This document shows, piece after piece, positions 5,767 through 7,712 of a DNA stretch of 7,712 nt. Origin of the DNA: JAEHDI01 sp035455185 (GTDB lineage Bacteria > Acidobacteriota > Terriglobia > Bryobacterales > Bryobacteraceae). Location of the stretch: positions 1-7,712 of the forward strand of contig DATIFQ010000358.1 in NCBI GenBank assembly GCA_035455185.1, written 5' to 3'. The first letter of the stretch is position 1. Each line of letters begins with the position of its first letter. The notes below the pieces were generated by a model. The model saw nothing but the letters and a program-made list of their open reading frames with translations, was not told the DNA's origin and made no database searches. The position numbers were made by a program, and so were the translations under genes.

Positions 5767-6162
5767 ATGGAGCGTGCCGCCCGGCTCATCGCGCGTCTCA
5801 AACTTCCGTCGGGATCAGTGACCCCGGAAGATCTCGCGCGCGCGGCATGGCCGCTCGCCGTCGGCAAAACTGTCGCCGCCCACACCAGGGTCTTCTCTAT
5901 GGTCCGAAACTCGCTCATCGTCGAAGTCGAGGACCACGTCTGGCGGCGGCAGTTGTTCGTGATGTCCGGGCAGATCCTGCGAAAAATCGAAGAGGTGCTC
6001 GGCTCGCCGCTCGTCGGCGCCCTCGAGTTCCGCGTCGGTCTTTCGAAGCGTCCGCCCCAGCGCGCCGAACAGCCGCGCCCCTCGGCCGACGAGGCCGACG
6101 GCATCGAAGACCCAGTTCTCCGGCGTATTTACATCGCGAAGCGGAAAAGGGAGACCGCTTGA
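5767..6162 (+). CDS. DUF721/DciA-like protein (possible replicative helicase loader)
   Basis: DUF721 is the domain of DciA, which helps load the replicative helicase DnaB in bacteria lacking DnaC/DnaI-type loaders. Many DUF721 proteins remain uncharacterised. The 131-residue protein has the domain at about 22-92: an AWPLAVGKTVAAHTRV block, a strand (SLIVEVEDHVWRRQL), then a helix (SGQILRKIEEVLG) and a closing strand ALEFRVG. The tail (93-131) is Pro- and charge-rich and ends KRKRETA; it is probably flexible and may contact DNA or the helicase. The chosen ATG gives a family-like start; the frame is open far upstream but reads as Ser/Thr/Arg-rich noise antisense to maf. No ribosome binding site is seen before it. 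It overlaps gatC by 4 nt, so the two are translationally coupled. The helicase role is inferred from the family only. Confidence 0.8.
   Translation: MERAARLIARLKLPSGSVTPEDLARAAWPLAVGKTVAAHTRVFSMVRNSLIVEVEDHVWRRQLFVMSGQILRKIEEVLGSPLVGALEFRVGLSKRPPQRAEQPRPSADEADGIEDPVLRRIYIAKRKRETA
6147..6153 (+). promoter_or_regulatory. Ribosome binding site fixing the TTG start of gatC
   Basis: AAGGGAG ends 5 nt before the TTG at 6159. No ATG or GTG in frame at this point gives a full-length GatC, so this site and the family N-terminus (KITEEQVRYVA) together set the start. Confidence 0.65.
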
Positions 6163-6458
6163 AAATCACCGAAGAGCAAGTCCGCTACGTCGCCGATCTC
6201 GCCAACCTGCGCCTCACCGCCGACGAGATCCGCCGGCTACGCGCCGACCTCGACGAAATCCTTGCCCACATGGATAAGCTCAACGAACTCGACACCGCCG
6301 GCGTTGAGCCCATGGCCCAGGTGCTCTACGAGGCCGAAGAGACTGCTACTCTGCGCGACGACATCGAGCGTCCCGTGCTAGGCACGGACGTCGCTCTGGC
6401 AAACGCGCCCCAGTCCGGCGCCGGTTATTTCAAGGTCCCGAAGGTGATCGAAAGGTAG
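6159..6458 (+). CDS. gatC: Asp-tRNA(Asn)/Glu-tRNA(Gln) amidotransferase subunit C
   Basis: GatC wraps around GatA and stabilises the GatCAB complex, which converts Glu-tRNA(Gln) and Asp-tRNA(Asn) to Gln-tRNA(Gln) and Asn-tRNA(Asn) in the cytoplasm. The 99 residues match the usual length. Family features are the N-terminal helices (VRYVADLANLRLTADEIRRL), the LDEILAHMDKLNELDTAGVEP block (31-51), TLRDD (64-68) and the C-terminal ANAPQSGAGYFKVPKVIE (81-98). It starts at TTG, and TTGA is shared with the stop of the DUF721 gene. gatA begins 3 bp after its stop, so coupled translation of all three genes is likely. Confidence 0.95.
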   Translation: MKITEEQVRYVADLANLRLTADEIRRLRADLDEILAHMDKLNELDTAGVEPMAQVLYEAEETATLRDDIERPVLGTDVALANAPQSGAGYFKVPKVIER

Positions 6459-6461
6459 CCC

Positions 6462-7712
6462 ATGAACATCGCATCGCTCACCATCGGGAACGTCCGCGAG
6501 GGGCTGCTGTCACGGCAATTCAGCGCTGAGGAGCTTGCGGCCGCGGCCCTTCGCCACGCCGAGACCGAAAATCCGGCCACCAACGCCTACCTCCACTTTT
6601 GTCCTGAACGTGCGCTCGCATCCGCCCGCCGCGTCGACGCCCGGCTCGCCCGGGGCGAGGACCCTGGCCCGCTCGCCGGCGTCCCCATCGCTGTCAAGGA
6701 CGTCATCCTGACGAAAGGCGTGCGCTCCACCGCCGGTTCCCGCCTGCTCGAACACTACATCCCGCCCTACGACGCCACCGCGGTCGTCCGCCTGGAGGAG
6801 GCCGGCGGCGTCATCCTCGGCAAGACGAACTGCGACGAGTTCGCCATGGGTTCCTCCAACGAGAACTCCGCCTTCGGCCCCGTGCGGAACCCGGTGGACC
6901 CCGAACGCGTTCCCGGCGGCTCCAGCGGCGGCTCCGGCGCTGCGGTCGCGCAGGGCACGGCCGTGGTCTCGCTGGGCTCCGACACCGGCGGCTCCATTCG
7001 CCAGCCTGCCTCGTTCTGCGGAGTAGTCGGCATCACACCCACCTACGGCCGCGTCTCGCGCTACGGGCTCATCGCCTTCGCCAGTTCGCTCGACCACATC
7101 GGCCCGTTCGCCCGCAACACCCGTGATGCCGCGCGCTTGCTCCAGGTGATCGCCGGCCGCGACCAGATGGATTCCACCTCGGCCTTCGCTCCGGTACCGG
7201 ATTACACCGCTCTGCTCGACGGCAACGTGAAGGGCCTCAAGATCGGCCTTCCGCGTGAATACTTCCAAGGCCTCGCCAGCGAAACCGGCGATCTCATCGC
7301 CCGCGGAGTGGACGTGCTGAAGCGCCTCGGTTGCCAGGTGCGCGAAATCAGCCTCCCGGCCACGGATTACGCCGTTGCCTGCTACTACATCATCTGCACG
7401 GCCGAGGCGAGTTCCAACCTCGCGCGCTACGACGGCGTCCGCTACACCACCCGCTCGAAGGACGCTGGCACGCTCATCGAGATGTACCGCGCCACCCGCG
7501 GCGAGGGCTTCGGCGCCGAGTGCAAGCGCCGCATCATGCTCGGCACTTACGTGCTGAGCGCCGGCTACTATGACGCCTACTACCTGAAAGCGCAGAAAGT
7601 CCGCGCGCTGATCGCCCGCGATTTCGCCGCGGCGTTCCGGGATGTGGATGCGATCGTAGCCCCAGTCTCTCCGTTCCCCGCCTTCAAGCTGGGCGAAAAG
7701 ATCGACGATCCG
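6462..7712 (+). CDS. gatA: Asp-tRNA(Asn)/Glu-tRNA(Gln) amidotransferase subunit A, cut by window end
   Basis: GatA is the glutaminase of GatCAB: it releases ammonia from glutamine for transfer to the tRNA-bound acid activated by GatB. It belongs to the amidase-signature family. The 417 residues present (of about 480-490 expected) contain the full catalytic set: Lys79 in VPIAVKD, cis-Ser154 in PGGSSGGSGA and the nucleophile Ser178 in GSDTGGSIRQP. Other family blocks are GKTNCDEFAMGSSNENSAFGP (120-140), TPTYGRVSRYGL (192-203) and a C-terminal VDAIVAPVSPFPAFKLGE (395-412). The ATG is 3 bp after gatC, with AAAGG (6451-6455) 6 nt upstream of it. The frame runs to the last base of the window. The partner gatB would be expected downstream or elsewhere in the genome. 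Confidence 0.97.
   Translation, partial: MNIASLTIGNVREGLLSRQFSAEELAAAALRHAETENPATNAYLHFCPERALASARRVDARLARGEDPGPLAGVPIAVKDVILTKGVRSTAGSRLLEHYIPPYDATAVVRLEEAGGVILGKTNCDEFAMGSSNENSAFGPVRNPVDPERVPGGSSGGSGAAVAQGTAVVSLGSDTGGSIRQPASFCGVVGITPTYGRVSRYGLIAFASSLDHIGPFARNTRDAARLLQVIAGRDQMDSTSAFAPVPDYTALLDGNVKGLKIGLPREYFQGLASETGDLIARGVDVLKRLGCQVREISLPATDYAVACYYIICTAEASSNLARYDGVRYTTRSKDAGTLIEMYRATRGEGFGAECKRRIMLGTYVLSAGYYDAYYLKAQKVRALIARDFAAAFRDVDAIVAPVSPFPAFKLGEKIDDP

Noticed and set aside
5700..6104. N-terminal extension of Maf across the spacer and the DUF721 gene
   Set aside because: The added residues are antisense to the DUF721 gene. The family begins MLVLASQSPRR at the ATG with a good binding site.
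6510..7268. 252-residue minus-strand frame opposite gatA
   Set aside because: GatA with its complete catalytic triad is certain on the other strand. The antisense frame is Gly/Ala/Arg/Val-rich without motifs.
1..7712. Search for tRNA or rRNA genes, CRISPR arrays, insertion sequences, phage genes or attachment sites
   Set aside because: No cloverleaf, regularly spaced repeat, transposase motif or long terminal inverted repeat was seen. Nearly all of the window is occupied by the listed genes.

Overview
The window is high-GC DNA with tightly packed genes. It most resembles a member of the Acidobacteriota, perhaps the Solibacter/Bryobacter branch. That placement is an inference from protein style and gene mix, not a database result. 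It carries parts of two oppositely oriented transcription units. A 67-bp divergent spacer (5700-5766) separates them. All recognisable genes are intact except the two cut by the window edges.

Minus strand, read from 5699 down to 1: Maf nucleotide pyrophosphatase (5699-5130); a three-gene polysaccharide export module, made of a short Wza/OPX-type outer-membrane export protein (5040-4381), a Wzz/GumC-type chain-length determinant (4345-2684) and a cytoplasmic bacterial tyrosine kinase of the CpsD/CapB type (2662-1799); an unrecognised 92-residue protein (1791-1513); an unrecognised four-helix membrane protein with a GTG start (1483-1001); and the N-terminal 282 residues of a BamA/Omp85-type protein (847 to the window edge). 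From the export gene to the membrane protein the gaps are 35, 21, 7 and 29 bp, so this looks like one operon. BamA follows after 153 bp and may have its own promoter.

Plus strand, read from 5767 to the end: a DUF721/DciA-like protein (5767-6162), GatC (6159-6458, TTG start overlapping the previous stop) and GatA (6462 to the window edge, 417 residues present). GatC and GatA are two of the three subunits of the Asp-tRNA(Asn)/Glu-tRNA(Gln) amidotransferase. GatB is not in the window.

Functionally, the export module would move a surface polysaccharide across the envelope. The chain-length protein and the tyrosine kinase form the inner-membrane/cytoplasmic control pair, and the OPX protein forms the periplasmic/outer-membrane part. 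The style of all three (short OPX protein, chain-length protein with a third C-terminal hydrophobic segment, separate kinase starting MSRVHDALRRAEQ) recalls the exosortase (XrtA/PEP-CTERM)-associated sets. No glycosyltransferase, flippase, polymerase or exosortase is present here. The least explained parts are the 92-residue gene, the four-helix membrane protein, and the proline/glutamine-rich spacer with a repeated SPFEA motif in the BamA-like protein. I see no RNA gene, CRISPR array, insertion sequence or phage element. I do not see clear evidence of a wholly new system.
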